Assembly (NCBI GenBank): GCA_963797605.1
Contig: CAWCPX010000005.1
Location: forward strand, 1 to 64,000
Origin: DASQPR01 sp963797605
GTDB taxonomy: Bacteria; Actinomycetota; Actinomycetes; Mycobacteriales; Micromonosporaceae
Reading direction: 5' to 3'
Length of the DNA: 64,000 nucleotides
The translations under genes and the position numbers were made by a program. The notes under the pieces are model-generated. The model ran no database searches, was not told the DNA's origin, and was given only the letters and a program-made list of their open reading frames with translations. This document shows, piece after piece, positions 36,852 to 44,898 of the stretch; the first letter of the stretch is position 1, and each line of letters starts with the position of its first letter.

Positions 36852-37766
36852 ATGGAGCTCACGGACGCGGGGCTGACCGGATGGGCCACGGAGATGGGGT
36901 TGCCCGGCATCGCCGACGTGCACACGCATTTCCTGCCGCCACGCATGATGCGCCGGGTGCGAGACCACTTCGACAACGCCGGGCCGCTGATCGGGCGACC
37001 GTGGCCGATCCGCTACCGCGGCAGCGACGAAGAGCGAGTTCAACAGCTCAATGCCATGGGGGTACGCCTCTTTAGCGCGCTCGCCTACGCGCACCGTGCC
37101 GACATGGCGGCCGACCTCAACGACTGGACGCTCGCGTTCGCCGCCGCGACTCCGGGCTGCCTTCCCAGCATGACGTTCTTCCCGGAGGCGGGCGCCCCGG
37201 CCTACGTGGCCTCCGCGCTCGACCGGGGCGCCCGCGTCGCGAAGCTGCACCTGCAGGTCGGCGGCTTCGACCCGGCCGATCCGCTGCTCGACGACGTCTG
37301 GGGCACTCTCGCCGACGCGGGGTTGCCGGTGGTCGTGCACGCCGGTTCGGGTCCGGTGCGAGCAGCGTTCACGGGTCCGGAACCGTTCGAGCGAGTGCTG
37401 CGGCGCCATCCACAGCTGTCGGCGATCATCGCGCATATGGGTGCCCCGGAATACGCCGGTTTCATCGGTCTTGCACACCGTTATCCACAGGTACGCCTCG
37501 ACACGACTATGGTCGCGACCGACTTCTTCACCGACGTGGCACCCCTGCCGGCCGACCTGCTACCCGAAATTCGTTCACTCGGCTTAGCCGGAAAAGTCCT
37601 ATTAGGTACGGATTTTCCTAACATTCCGTATTCATACTCACATCAGATGACATCCCTCGTTCAGCTCGATTTGGGCGACGAATGGATGCGTGCCGTGTGT
37701 TGGTACAACGCGACGGCGCTGTTCCATGAAACAGAACGATCTCGTTCATCCACCGGTTATCCCTAG
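36852..37766 (+). CDS. Amidohydrolase-2 family metal-dependent hydrolase
   Basis: 304 residues from ATG 36852 (GTG 36843 is an alternative). The TIM-barrel metal motif is GIADVHTHFLPPRMM (HxH), then LHLQVGGFDP, VVVHAGSGPV, IIAHMGAPEYAGF and the late Asp in VLLGTDFPNIPYSY. This is the PF04909 pattern found in decarboxylases and hydrolases of small cyclic or acyl substrates. Starts 21 nt after the YdjM-like gene; possibly co-transcribed. Confidence 0.87.
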   Translation: MELTDAGLTGWATEMGLPGIADVHTHFLPPRMMRRVRDHFDNAGPLIGRPWPIRYRGSDEERVQQLNAMGVRLFSALAYAHRADMAADLNDWTLAFAAATPGCLPSMTFFPEAGAPAYVASALDRGARVAKLHLQVGGFDPADPLLDDVWGTLADAGLPVVVHAGSGPVRAAFTGPEPFERVLRRHPQLSAIIAHMGAPEYAGFIGLAHRYPQVRLDTTMVATDFFTDVAPLPADLLPEIRSLGLAGKVLLGTDFPNIPYSYSHQMTSLVQLDLGDEWMRAVCWYNATALFHETERSRSSTGYP

Positions 37767-37818
37767 GCTATCCACAAGACAGCAGGGCCCCGACCGGCCA
37801 ATCCACAACTTATCCACA
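37757..37818. promoter_or_regulatory. Cluster of DnaA-box-like nonamers
   Basis: CTATCCACA (37768), CAATCCACA (37799) and TTATCCACA (37810) lie within 51 bp, with a weaker TTATCCCTA at 37757. A further TTATCCACA lies at 37481 in the preceding gene and one on the minus strand at 38601-38609 in cydB. The actinobacterial box is close to (T/C)(T/C)(G/A)TCCACA. dnaA and dnaN are not nearby. Confidence 0.5.
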
Positions 37819-37846
37819 GCCTGGGGAAAACCCCGGAAACGGTACG

Positions 37847-38380
37847 GTGCATAACATGGTCTCTCCCTGGCAGGTGACGACGTTGGAAGCAAACGGGCAT
37901 TGCGGATATTGCGGCACGGCTTATGCGGCCGATTCCGGATGGCCCCGAGTTTGCGCAGGTTGTGGCGAAACAACGTGGCGAAATCCGCTTCCGGTCGCGC
38001 TATTGCTGGTGCCGGTCGCGTTCACGGACGGGCCTCGCGGTGTGATCGTAGTGCGCCGCGACATCGAGCCGGCTCGCGGCGAGTTGTGCCTACCGGGCGG
38101 GTTCATCGAGTTCGGTGAGACGTGGGAGCAAGGCGCCGCCCGCGAGTTGTGGGAGGAGACCGGGCTGCCGGCCGATGCCGACGAGGTCACGCTCTTCGAC
38201 GTCTCGAGCACCGGGCGGCACATCCTGCTGTTCGGCATCGTCCCCGCCCGCAACGCCGCCGACCTGCCGCCGTCCGCACCGACCAACGAGTCGACCGAAT
38301 GGGTCGTGCTCCGGAAGCCCGAGGTGGTCGCGTTCCCTTTCCACACGGCCGCCATCACGAAGTTCTTCGCCGGCGAATAA
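37847..38380 (+). CDS. NUDIX hydrolase with N-terminal zinc ribbon
   Basis: 177 residues from GTG 37847 (ATG 37856 also possible). A zinc ribbon is visible: CGYCGTAYAADSGWPRVCAG with a second CxxC (CAGC). The NUDIX box GGFIEFGETWEQGAARELWE continues ETGL and matches Gx5Ex7REUxEExGU. The architecture resembles NudC-like or ADP-ribose-type pyrophosphatases that cleave nucleoside diphosphates linked to another group. The substrate is open. Confidence 0.88.
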   Translation: MHNMVSPWQVTTLEANGHCGYCGTAYAADSGWPRVCAGCGETTWRNPLPVALLLVPVAFTDGPRGVIVVRRDIEPARGELCLPGGFIEFGETWEQGAARELWEETGLPADADEVTLFDVSSTGRHILLFGIVPARNAADLPPSAPTNESTEWVVLRKPEVVAFPFHTAAITKFFAGE

Positions 38381-38386
38381 GGCGCC

Positions 38387-38440
38387 GTCGATCGTGCGGA
38401 GTTGTGGTGGCTCGGGCGACCACAAGCCCGCACGATCGAC
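38387..38440. terminator. Bidirectional terminator between NUDIX and cydB
   Basis: A long stem: GTCGATCGTGCGG (38387-38399) pairs with 38428-38440 and TTGTGGT (38402-38408) with ACCACAA (38419-38425), separated by a 2x2 internal loop, with a 10-nt apical loop. It starts 6 nt after the NUDIX stop and ends 10 nt before the cydB stop. Confidence 0.8.
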
Positions 38441-38449
38441 TCGGCCGGG

Positions 38450-39454
38450 CTACGCCTGGTCGTCGGTGCGCTGGAACATGACGAACAGGTAGAGCATCGA
38501 CGGCACCAGCAGCGCGATCCCGACGACGACCGCCCACGTGGTCGCGTGGATCGTCGCGGGCAACGCCTCCGCCTGACCCACCGACAAGCCCGGCAGCAGT
38601 TGTGGATAACGGCCGACACCCCAGGCCCACAGCACCGCGGCGACCGCGAGCGCCGCTGTCCCCCGCGCCCAGACGAAGTGGCGCAGCGCGACGAGCGCGA
38701 GTGACGCGCAGCCCGCCGCCGCCGACACGAGCACCAGCGGAAGCCCCCGGTGGGACAGGGCGTGCGCGAGGCCCGGCGCGTCGGCCCAGGCCACGAAGAT
38801 CCCGACGATCGACAGCGCGCCGGTCACCGCACCGCTGATGAGTGCCCGCGCCCGGAAGTAGCCGACCAGGTCCTCGCCATCGGCGTGCTCGGTCGCCTTC
38901 GCCGCCTCCCGCAGCAGGTATACGCCCGCGAGGAACGCGCACGCGCTGACCGAGAGCGCGCCCGTGACCAGCGAGATCGGCGTCACCCAACTCGTCAGCA
39001 CGCCGCCCCGCGCAATCCCGGGCGGCACCCGGTCGGACGCGATCGCGCCCGCCGCCGCGCCCAGGAAGAACGGCGTGACGACGGACGACGCCGCGAACGT
39101 GGCACCGAAGAGCCGCCTCTGCGCGTCCGTGGTGACGGCTTTGCGGAAGGCGAACGCGGCACCACGGCCGATGATGCCGAGCGCGACCAGCGTCAACGGA
39201 ACGTAGAGCGTGGACGCGATCGCGGCGAACGCCGGCGGGTAACACGTCCACAGCAGCACCAGCACGAAGATGAGCCACACGTGGTTGGCTTCCCAGACCG
39301 GGCCGATGACGTGTTCCATCAGGGCTCGACGGCGGCGGCCGACGGTGGCCGAACCGGCGAGCAGGTCCCAGATGCCGGCTCCGAAGTCGGCTCCGGCGAG
39401 TACGGCGTACAGCGTGAGCGACGCCCACATCAAGGCGAGCAGGAACATCGTCAC
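38450..39454 (-). CDS. cydB: Cytochrome bd oxidase subunit II
   Basis: 334 residues from GTG 39454, which overlaps the cydA stop; ATG 39448 is two codons in. The N-terminus MFLLALMWASLTLYAVLAGA continues DFGAGIWDLLAG, and GPVWEANHVWLIFVLVLLW is the CydB signature. About eight or nine helices follow. With CydA it forms the bd-type quinol oxidase that reduces O2 to water with high affinity. The same frame extends upstream only as a shadow of cydA. Confidence 0.93.
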   Translation of the reverse strand: MTMFLLALMWASLTLYAVLAGADFGAGIWDLLAGSATVGRRRRALMEHVIGPVWEANHVWLIFVLVLLWTCYPPAFAAIASTLYVPLTLVALGIIGRGAAFAFRKAVTTDAQRRLFGATFAASSVVTPFFLGAAAGAIASDRVPPGIARGGVLTSWVTPISLVTGALSVSACAFLAGVYLLREAAKATEHADGEDLVGYFRARALISGAVTGALSIVGIFVAWADAPGLAHALSHRGLPLVLVSAAAGCASLALVALRHFVWARGTAALAVAAVLWAWGVGRYPQLLPGLSVGQAEALPATIHATTWAVVVGIALLVPSMLYLFVMFQRTDDQA

Positions 39455-40827
39455 ACCACCGAGTAGGAGTCGACGTCGGCCTCTTGCGGCGCGACCGGGA
39501 CCGGTGTGGAACGGGTCATCCGCCGCAGCACCATGATCAGCACGACGGTCAGGAGCGCGTACACCACCGTCAGCACGGGCAGCCCGAGATCGATGCCCGG
39601 TGCCGGATTGACCGCGGCGGACGTTTTCAGCAGGCCGTACACGACCCAGGGCTGGCGGCCGACCTCGGTCACGATCCACCCGGACTCCATCGCGACGACC
39701 GCGCCGATGCCGCTGACCGCGGTGGCCCGCAGGAACCATCGGGTCTTCGGCAGGTCGTGCCGGCGCCACGCGGCCCACCCGAACCACGCCCCGAGCAGCA
39801 GCAACGCCGACCCGAGCCCGACCATCGTGTCGAAGCCGAGGTGCACGATCGCGACCGGCGGCCGCAACGATGCCGGCACCGCGTCCAGGCCGGCGACCTT
39901 CGCGTCAGGGTTGCCGTGCAGCAGGATCGACAGTCCACTGGGGATGTGGATCGCCCCGTGCAGCGCGTTTCCGCTGTAGAACCCGCCGACCGACAGGTCC
40001 GCGTTCGGACCGCTGTGGAACAGGCCCTCCATCGCGGCGAGTTTCGTCGGCTGCTCGTCGGCGACGTAACGGGCGGCCCAGTCACCGACGAAAATCTGCA
40101 GCGGCGCGATCAGGGCGCCGAGACTCAGTGAGATCCGCAATCCCAGCCGGTGATAGGCGTCGTCCCGGCCGCGCAGCATCGCGGTCGCGTACACGCCGGC
40201 GACGAGGAACCCGGTCACCATGAAGGCGGCGAGGAGCATGTGGGTCGTCTCCGGCCACGTGGCGTGGTTGAACATCGCCTGCCAGGGGTGCACCGCGGTC
40301 AGCTTGCCGTTCGCCTCGGTGAAGCCTTCCGGGCTGTTCATCCAGGCGTTCGCGGTGACGACGAAGAACGCGGAGAGCACCCCGGCCACCACGATGGGTA
40401 CGCCGCTCAGCAGGTGTACGCGTGGCGGCAGCCGGTCCCACCCGTACAGGTACACGCCGAGGAAGATCGCCTCGATGAAGAACGCGAACCCCTCGATCGT
40501 GAACGGGAGCCCGATCACCGAGCCGTAGTGGTTCATGAATCCCGACCAGAGCACCCCCATCTCGAAGGACAGGATCGTGCCGGAAACCGCGCCGACCGCG
40601 AACAACACGCCGAGCGCCCGGGCCCACCGCCGGGCGAGCAGACGGTAGAGCGGATTTCCGGTGCGGATGCCACGCCACTCGGCGAAGAGCACCAGCGCCG
40701 GGAGCCCGACGCCGAGGCAGGCCAGGATGATGTGCCACCCCAGCGACAGGCCCATCTGTGATCTCGGTGCGATGTCCGAACTGGCTAGCACCGAGCCGGT
40801 TCGGATAGCGATGCCCGTACCCACCAT
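39451..40827 (-). CDS. cydA: Cytochrome bd oxidase subunit I
   Basis: 458 residues from ATG 40827 with AAGGAG about 9 nt upstream. Landmarks are LGWHIILACLGVGLPALV (haem-ligand His), LSFEMGVLWSGFMN, FTIEGFAFFIEAIFLGVYL, TANAWMNSPEGF and GRQPWVVYGLLKT, all canonical CydA segments. The Q-loop is short. The promoter region carries two CTAC-N5-GTAG palindromes next to the divergent blaI gene. cydDC is not in the window. Confidence 0.94.
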   Translation of the reverse strand: MVGTGIAIRTGSVLASSDIAPRSQMGLSLGWHIILACLGVGLPALVLFAEWRGIRTGNPLYRLLARRWARALGVLFAVGAVSGTILSFEMGVLWSGFMNHYGSVIGLPFTIEGFAFFIEAIFLGVYLYGWDRLPPRVHLLSGVPIVVAGVLSAFFVVTANAWMNSPEGFTEANGKLTAVHPWQAMFNHATWPETTHMLLAAFMVTGFLVAGVYATAMLRGRDDAYHRLGLRISLSLGALIAPLQIFVGDWAARYVADEQPTKLAAMEGLFHSGPNADLSVGGFYSGNALHGAIHIPSGLSILLHGNPDAKVAGLDAVPASLRPPVAIVHLGFDTMVGLGSALLLLGAWFGWAAWRRHDLPKTRWFLRATAVSGIGAVVAMESGWIVTEVGRQPWVVYGLLKTSAAVNPAPGIDLGLPVLTVVYALLTVVLIMVLRRMTRSTPVPVAPQEADVDSYSVV

Positions 40828-40840
40828 CTGATCTGTCTCC

Positions 40841-40873
40841 TTCTACGATCCGTAGAACTTCTACCGAGTGTAG
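40841..40873. promoter_or_regulatory. Two BlaI-type operators between cydA and blaI
   Basis: TTCTACGATCCGTAGAA (40841-40857) is a palindrome containing CTAC-N5-GTAG, and CTACCGAGTGTAG (40861-40873) repeats the same spacing, with 18 bp between centres. BlaI/MecI-type repressors bind TAC(A/G)-rich dyads of this kind. The pair lies in the 68-bp gap between the divergent start codons, so one repressor can control cydAB and itself. Confidence 0.7.
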
Positions 40874-40895
40874 AGTATGCCGGGAGGGGGTTGCG

Positions 40896-41258
40896 ATGGC
40901 CAAGCAGGTACGGGTCGGGGAGCTGGAGCAGGCGGTCATGGCCGTCTTGTGGGAGTCGCCCGGCGGCGCCACGGGGCGCGAAGTGCTCGAAGCGCTGCCC
41001 GGGCCGGAACTCGCGATCACCACCGTGCTGACCGTGCTCGACCGGCTGCAGCGCAAGGGCCTGGTCGCCCGCGAACGGGAGGGCCGGGCCCATCGTTACG
41101 CGGCCACGCACTCCCGCGCCGACTTCCTCAGCGGGCTGATGGCCGACGCGCTCAACAGCTCCGACGACCGTGGCGCCGTGCTGGCCCGCTTCGTCGGCAG
41201 CATGGATTCGGGCGACACCGACGTCCTGCGTGATCTGCTGCGCAACCGGCCGAGCTGA
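40896..41258 (+). CDS. blaI: BlaI/MecI-family transcriptional repressor
   Basis: 120 residues from ATG 40896 after GGGAGGGGG. The winged helix starts VGELEQAVMAVLWESPGGAT, with ITTVLTVLDRLQRKGLVARE as recognition region and GRAHRYAATHSRADFLSGLM leading to the dimerisation helices. It is followed by an M56 peptidase gene 12 nt later, the normal sensor partner. In M. tuberculosis BlaI is known to affect ATP synthase genes as well as blaC, so control of a terminal oxidase would be in keeping. Confidence 0.92.
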   Translation: MAKQVRVGELEQAVMAVLWESPGGATGREVLEALPGPELAITTVLTVLDRLQRKGLVAREREGRAHRYAATHSRADFLSGLMADALNSSDDRGAVLARFVGSMDSGDTDVLRDLLRNRPS

Positions 41259-41270
41259 TCGGGCCGGCGG

Positions 41271-42044
41271 ATGGTCATCTGGACGATCCTGCTCGTGGCG
41301 ACCTCTGCCGTGCTCGCGTGGCCCGGTCCGATCTCGCTAGCCCGGGCTCACTGGGCCACCCTCCACCCGGCGGGCGCGCTGGTCGCGTGGCAGATCATCG
41401 GCCTCGCCGGCGGCCTGTCCCTGTTGGCGGCCGAGGCCAGCGCGGCCGCGATCGATCGATCCGGTCCGTGGCCCGCCGCCGTGGCCTCGGCACTGACACA
41501 CCCGCTGGACCTCGGAGTCGTCGGCTCGATCGGGTTGATCGCGTTCATCGCCACGACGCTCTGGCTGGTGAGCGTGCTCGTCAGTTCGACGCTGCGGGTC
41601 GCGGCCGCCCGCAGACGCCACCGACAGGTGCTCGACCTGCTGGCGCGGCGCGCCGTCGAAAACGTGCCGGCCGGCGTGTCCGTGCTCACGCATCCGGCGA
41701 CGGCGGCCTACTCGGTGCCCGGCCGGCATCCGCGCATCGTCGTCTCCGAGGGCGCGTGCACGTCGTTCAACCGCACCCAGTTGGACGCCGTCGTCGAGCA
41801 CGAGCGAGCCCACCTGCGCCAGCACCACGACCTCGTGACACAGCCGTTCGTGGCCTGGCGGCAGAGCTTCCCGTTTCTCGCGTCGTCGACGATCGCCCTG
41901 CGCGCCGTCGAGTTGCTGACCGAGTTCCTGGCCGACGACGCGGTGCGCTCCCGGTTCGGCGACGTTCCTCTCGACGAGGCGCTGGCCGTGATGAGCGCCG
42001 AGGGCTACGACGTGCGGCGGCGACGGCAGCGGCTCATGCGCTGA
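41271..42044 (+). CDS. M56-family membrane metallopeptidase (BlaR1-like)
   Basis: 257 residues. Three N-terminal helices, a loop with VENVPAGVSVLTHPATAAYS and PRIVVSEGACTSFN, and the zinc motif VVEHERAHLRQHHDLV (HExxH with Glu) are seen, then a last hydrophobic part and LADDAVRSRFGD. It lacks the external penicillin-sensor domain of BlaR1, as usual in actinobacteria. It should cleave BlaI on an unknown membrane or redox signal. Confidence 0.88.
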   Translation: MVIWTILLVATSAVLAWPGPISLARAHWATLHPAGALVAWQIIGLAGGLSLLAAEASAAAIDRSGPWPAAVASALTHPLDLGVVGSIGLIAFIATTLWLVSVLVSSTLRVAAARRRHRQVLDLLARRAVENVPAGVSVLTHPATAAYSVPGRHPRIVVSEGACTSFNRTQLDAVVEHERAHLRQHHDLVTQPFVAWRQSFPFLASSTIALRAVELLTEFLADDAVRSRFGDVPLDEALAVMSAEGYDVRRRRQRLMR

Positions 42045-42104
42045 CACGTCGTGTCGACACGTTCCGTTATGGATCGGCGTCCGCGTGGCATGGGGTTCGG
42101 GCGC

Positions 42105-42227
42105 CTTTGCTCTGCTCACCTCGAGGCCACACACACGTTCCGTGACCGCGAATCCGCGCAAGATCAAGCCGGTCATTCTCATACAGCCAGCTCACGCACG
42201 TGTTGCCGATAAGTGAGCAGAGCAAAG
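42105..42227. repeat. Dispersed inverted-repeat element, copy 2
   Basis: 123 bp bounded by CTTTGCTCTGCTCAC (42105-42119) and its exact complement (42213-42227). It is the second copy of the element at 16176-16310. It fills most of the 379-bp gap between the M56 peptidase and the DUF4032 gene; the rest of that gap shows no convincing feature. Confidence 0.7.
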
Positions 42228-42423
42228 CCCACCAGACCCTTCATGCCGCCGCGTACGCGTCGATAACGCACCGTAGCGAGGTGCCCGATTACGTTGCGTG
42301 GCCACGATTTCGAGGACGTCGAGGCGTTCGCGACGGGACAGCGGCGAACAACGGCCGGTGATCCCGGGCACGTCGACCGAAACGGTGTCGTGGTTTGCCG
42401 ACGCTGCCTGGGATGCTGAAACG

Positions 42424-43665
42424 GTGCGCATCACGTCGGCATTCGATCCGGCCCTCCTCGACCTTCCCTGGCACGTCCCGCTGATCGACTGGCCGGCTGA
42501 CCAGCTCGTCGCGCTGCCGCAGGGCATCTCCCGCCACGTCGTGCGATTCGTCCGCATCGACGGAGTGGTCTACGCGGTCAAGGAGACCGTCGAGCGCATC
42601 GCCCAACGGGAATACGACCTGCTCCGGGCGCTGGAACGGATCGACGCGCCGAGCGTGGAAGCCGTCGCGATCGTCGCCGACCGCAAGGACGCCGACGGTC
42701 AGCCGCTCGAATCCGCGCTCGTCACCAGGCACCTGCAGTTCTCGCTGCCCTATCGGGCGCTGTTCTCCAACACGCTGCGGCCGGACACGATGAACCGGCT
42801 CCTCGACGCGCTGGCGGCGCTGCTCGTCCGCATGCATCTCAGTGGCTTCTACTGGGGTGACGTGTCGCTGTCGAACACGCTTTTCCGCCGTGACGCCGGC
42901 GCGTTCGCCGCCTACCTGGTCGACGCGGAAACCGGTGCGCTGCACCCGCAACTGTCCAACGGCCAGCGCAGTGAGGACCTGGAGATCGCCCGGGTCAACC
43001 TGTTCGGCGAGATGCTCGACCTGCGGGCGGCCGGCGTGCTGCACGACTCGATCGACCCGGAAACCGTGGCCGACGACGTCGTCCGGCGCTACGAGACGCT
43101 GTGGCACGAGGTCACCCACGAGCAGGAACTGCGGACCGACAACGTACGACTGCACATGCAGAAGCGCATCCGGCGGCTCAACGATCTCGGGTTCGACGTC
43201 GAGGAACTGCAACTCTCGTCCACCGGCGACGTCTACAAACTCCGGCCGAAGGTCGTCGACGCGGGCCACCACACCCGCCGGCTGCTGCGGCTGACCGGCC
43301 TCGACGCCGAAGAGAACCAGGCGCGGGTGCTGCTCAACGACTTCGACACGTTCCGGGCCGAGACCAAGCTGCCCGACGAGCAGGCCGCGGCGCACCGGTG
43401 GGTCACCGACGTGTTCGAGCCGGTCGTCCGGGCGGTGCCGGCGCACCTGCGGGGCAAACTCGAACCGGCCGAAGTCTTCGTGCAGGTGCTGGAGCATCGG
43501 TGGTACCTGTCCGAGCGGGCCAAACGCGACGTCGGCTTGACCGCGGCGGTCACCGCCTACCTGACCGACGTGCTGGCCAACCGCCCCGACGAACAGGCCG
43601 TGCTCGGCATCGACGTCGACGACCTGGATGAATTGGAAAATTTGGACGACGTCGACGCCGCGTGA
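42424..43665 (+). CDS. DUF4032 / lipopolysaccharide-kinase-like protein
   Basis: 413 residues from GTG 42424, chosen because homologues begin near RITSAFDPALLDLPWHVPL; the frame is open from 42298. The protein-kinase-like core has VVYAVKETVERIAQREYDLL (ATP Lys and Glu) and the catalytic loop GFYWGDVSLSNTLFRRD, followed by AYLVDAETGA in place of DFG. The C-terminal half (from about residue 205) is the DUF4032 domain. It may phosphorylate a cell-surface or small-molecule substrate; no substrate is known to me. Confidence 0.82.
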   Translation: MRITSAFDPALLDLPWHVPLIDWPADQLVALPQGISRHVVRFVRIDGVVYAVKETVERIAQREYDLLRALERIDAPSVEAVAIVADRKDADGQPLESALVTRHLQFSLPYRALFSNTLRPDTMNRLLDALAALLVRMHLSGFYWGDVSLSNTLFRRDAGAFAAYLVDAETGALHPQLSNGQRSEDLEIARVNLFGEMLDLRAAGVLHDSIDPETVADDVVRRYETLWHEVTHEQELRTDNVRLHMQKRIRRLNDLGFDVEELQLSSTGDVYKLRPKVVDAGHHTRRLLRLTGLDAEENQARVLLNDFDTFRAETKLPDEQAAAHRWVTDVFEPVVRAVPAHLRGKLEPAEVFVQVLEHRWYLSERAKRDVGLTAAVTAYLTDVLANRPDEQAVLGIDVDDLDELENLDDVDAA

Positions 43666-43698
43666 GTCGATCGTGACGAGCCGCGGCGGCTCGCAGCA

Positions 43699-43746
43699 GA
43701 TCGTGACGAACCGTGGTTGCCGGGGCCGCCACAGTTCGTCACGATC
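43699..43746. terminator. Bidirectional hairpin between convergent genes
   Basis: GATCGTGACGAAC (43699-43711) and its exact complement (43734-43746) form a 13-bp stem with CGTGG/CCAC partly extending it. A third GATCGTGACGA occurs at 43669. It is placed between the DUF4032 stop and the minus-strand gene stop. Confidence 0.7.
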
Positions 43747-43751
43747 ATCGG

Positions 43752-44294
43752 CTAGACGATCTCCGGGCCGCGCTGGCGCAACTCGTCGACACTGCCCATC
43801 GCCGCGCGCAGGTCGGTGAGCCACTGGTCGGCATGCTCGCCCACCAGCTTGACGCACCACGCGAGCGCCTCCGACCGCGATCGGGCCACGCCGGCGTCGA
43901 CGAGCGTGTCGAGCACCTGCCGCTCGCTTTGCCGCAACCGGGTCATCACCGGCGCCGAAATCGTCGAGAAGAGCTGCCGGGTGCCGCCGCATTCCGCACC
44001 CCACGCCATCTTGCGCTGGTAGCGGTGCTCGATCTGCCGGGCGAGCCGGATGCGCTGGTCACGCGTACCCTCCCGGAACCCGCTGATCCGACCGGCCTCG
44101 GCCGTCGCCACGTCAGCGGCGGTGGCGTCGTCAGCCAGCGTCGGCGCGGTCAGCGGACCGACGACGAGGATCTCGTCCCGGTCGACGACCACGCTGATCG
44201 GGCCGTTGTAGAGATCGTCGGGAAGGAGTCCGGTGATCCACGCGGACGCGTCGTCGGCCGGAACCGACTCTTGTCGTGCTTGCTTACCCATCAT
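43752..44294 (-). CDS. Uncharacterised protein, possibly ribbon-helix-helix
   Basis: 180 residues from ATG 44294. No family is recognised with confidence. The N-terminal half has DLYNGPISVVVDRDEILVVG (beta-rich), the middle a charged helix (GTRDQRIRLARQIEHRYQRK) and a CGG segment, and the C-terminus QVLDTLVDAGVARSRSEALAWCVKLVGEH, which resembles the SxSEAL helix of RHH-type small regulators. Three 8-bp direct repeats lie upstream of its start, as for RHH autoregulators. The regulatory role is a hypothesis. Confidence 0.5.
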   Translation of the reverse strand: MMGKQARQESVPADDASAWITGLLPDDLYNGPISVVVDRDEILVVGPLTAPTLADDATAADVATAEAGRISGFREGTRDQRIRLARQIEHRYQRKMAWGAECGGTRQLFSTISAPVMTRLRQSERQVLDTLVDAGVARSRSEALAWCVKLVGEHADQWLTDLRAAMGSVDELRQRGPEIV

Positions 44295-44316
44295 CGTGCC
44301 GCCCCCTTGAAGGTGT

Positions 44317-44340
44317 GATTACACGATTACATGCTTACAC
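44317..44340. promoter_or_regulatory. Three tandem 8-bp iterons
   Basis: GATTACAC GATTACAT GCTTACAC stand head to tail at 44317-44340, 23 bp upstream of the minus-strand start at 44294 and 69 bp before the divergent NUDIX gene. The spacing and head-to-tail order resemble heptad/octad arrays bound by ribbon-helix-helix proteins. Confidence 0.6.
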
Positions 44341-44408
44341 CATTTCACGGGTACGGCGAGAAATTCAGCTGCGGGCGGAGCGGTGACGGTTCACGTACCG
44401 TATGAGCC

Positions 44409-44894
44409 GTGTTGACCCCGATCATCGCGACCCTCGTGTATGTCGTCTCCCCCGACCGCGAGCGCGTGCTGCTGCTGCGGCGGGACAAACGGCCCGACGA
44501 CATCCATTTCGGCAAGCACGTCGGGCTCGGCGGGAAGGTCGAACGCGACGAGGACGTGGTCACCGGCGCGATCCGGGAAGTCAAGGAGGAGTCGGGTCTC
44601 ATCGCCGGCGCGCTCGTGTTCCGTGGCACCGTCTCGTGGCCGGGTTTCGGCAAGGGTGGCCAGGACTGGTTCGGTTTCATCTTCCGCTGCGACGACTTCA
44701 GCGGCACCCCGCACGGCGGCAACGACGAGGGCACGTTGATCTGGGTGCCTCGAGCCGACATGCTCGATCAGGAGATGTGGGCGAGCGACCGGTTGTGGCT
44801 GCCGATGGTGCTCGACGACGACCCGGGCACGTTTCACGGCCACATGCCCTATCACGACGGCGAAATGACCGACTGGTCCTACCACCGGCTGTGA
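44409..44894 (+). CDS. NUDIX hydrolase (MutT/8-oxo-dGTP-type)
   Basis: 161 residues from GTG 44409 (TTG 44412 also possible). The NUDIX box GGKVERDEDVVTGAIREVKE continues ESGL. It is preceded by a strand with RVLLLRRDKRPDDIHFGKH and followed by RGTVSWPGF and WFGFIFRCDDFSG, resembling 8-oxo-dGTP diphosphatases with MTH1-like FGKxxGxGGK sequence. Likely role: clearing oxidised nucleotides. Monocistronic. Confidence 0.88.
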   Translation: MLTPIIATLVYVVSPDRERVLLLRRDKRPDDIHFGKHVGLGGKVERDEDVVTGAIREVKEESGLIAGALVFRGTVSWPGFGKGGQDWFGFIFRCDDFSGTPHGGNDEGTLIWVPRADMLDQEMWASDRLWLPMVLDDDPGTFHGHMPYHDGEMTDWSYHRL

Positions 44895-44898
44895 CGGT

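Noticed and set aside
35622..37478. 618-codon open frame on the minus strand
   Set aside because: It runs antisense through the SDR, YdjM-like and amidohydrolase genes, all with family motifs and ribosome-binding sites. Its own product is Arg/His/Asp-rich without motifs, as expected from antisense of GC-rich genes.
37757..37818. Chromosomal or plasmid replication origin
   Set aside because: Only three to four boxes, no AT-rich unwinding region, no dnaA, dnaN, parAB or rep gene nearby.
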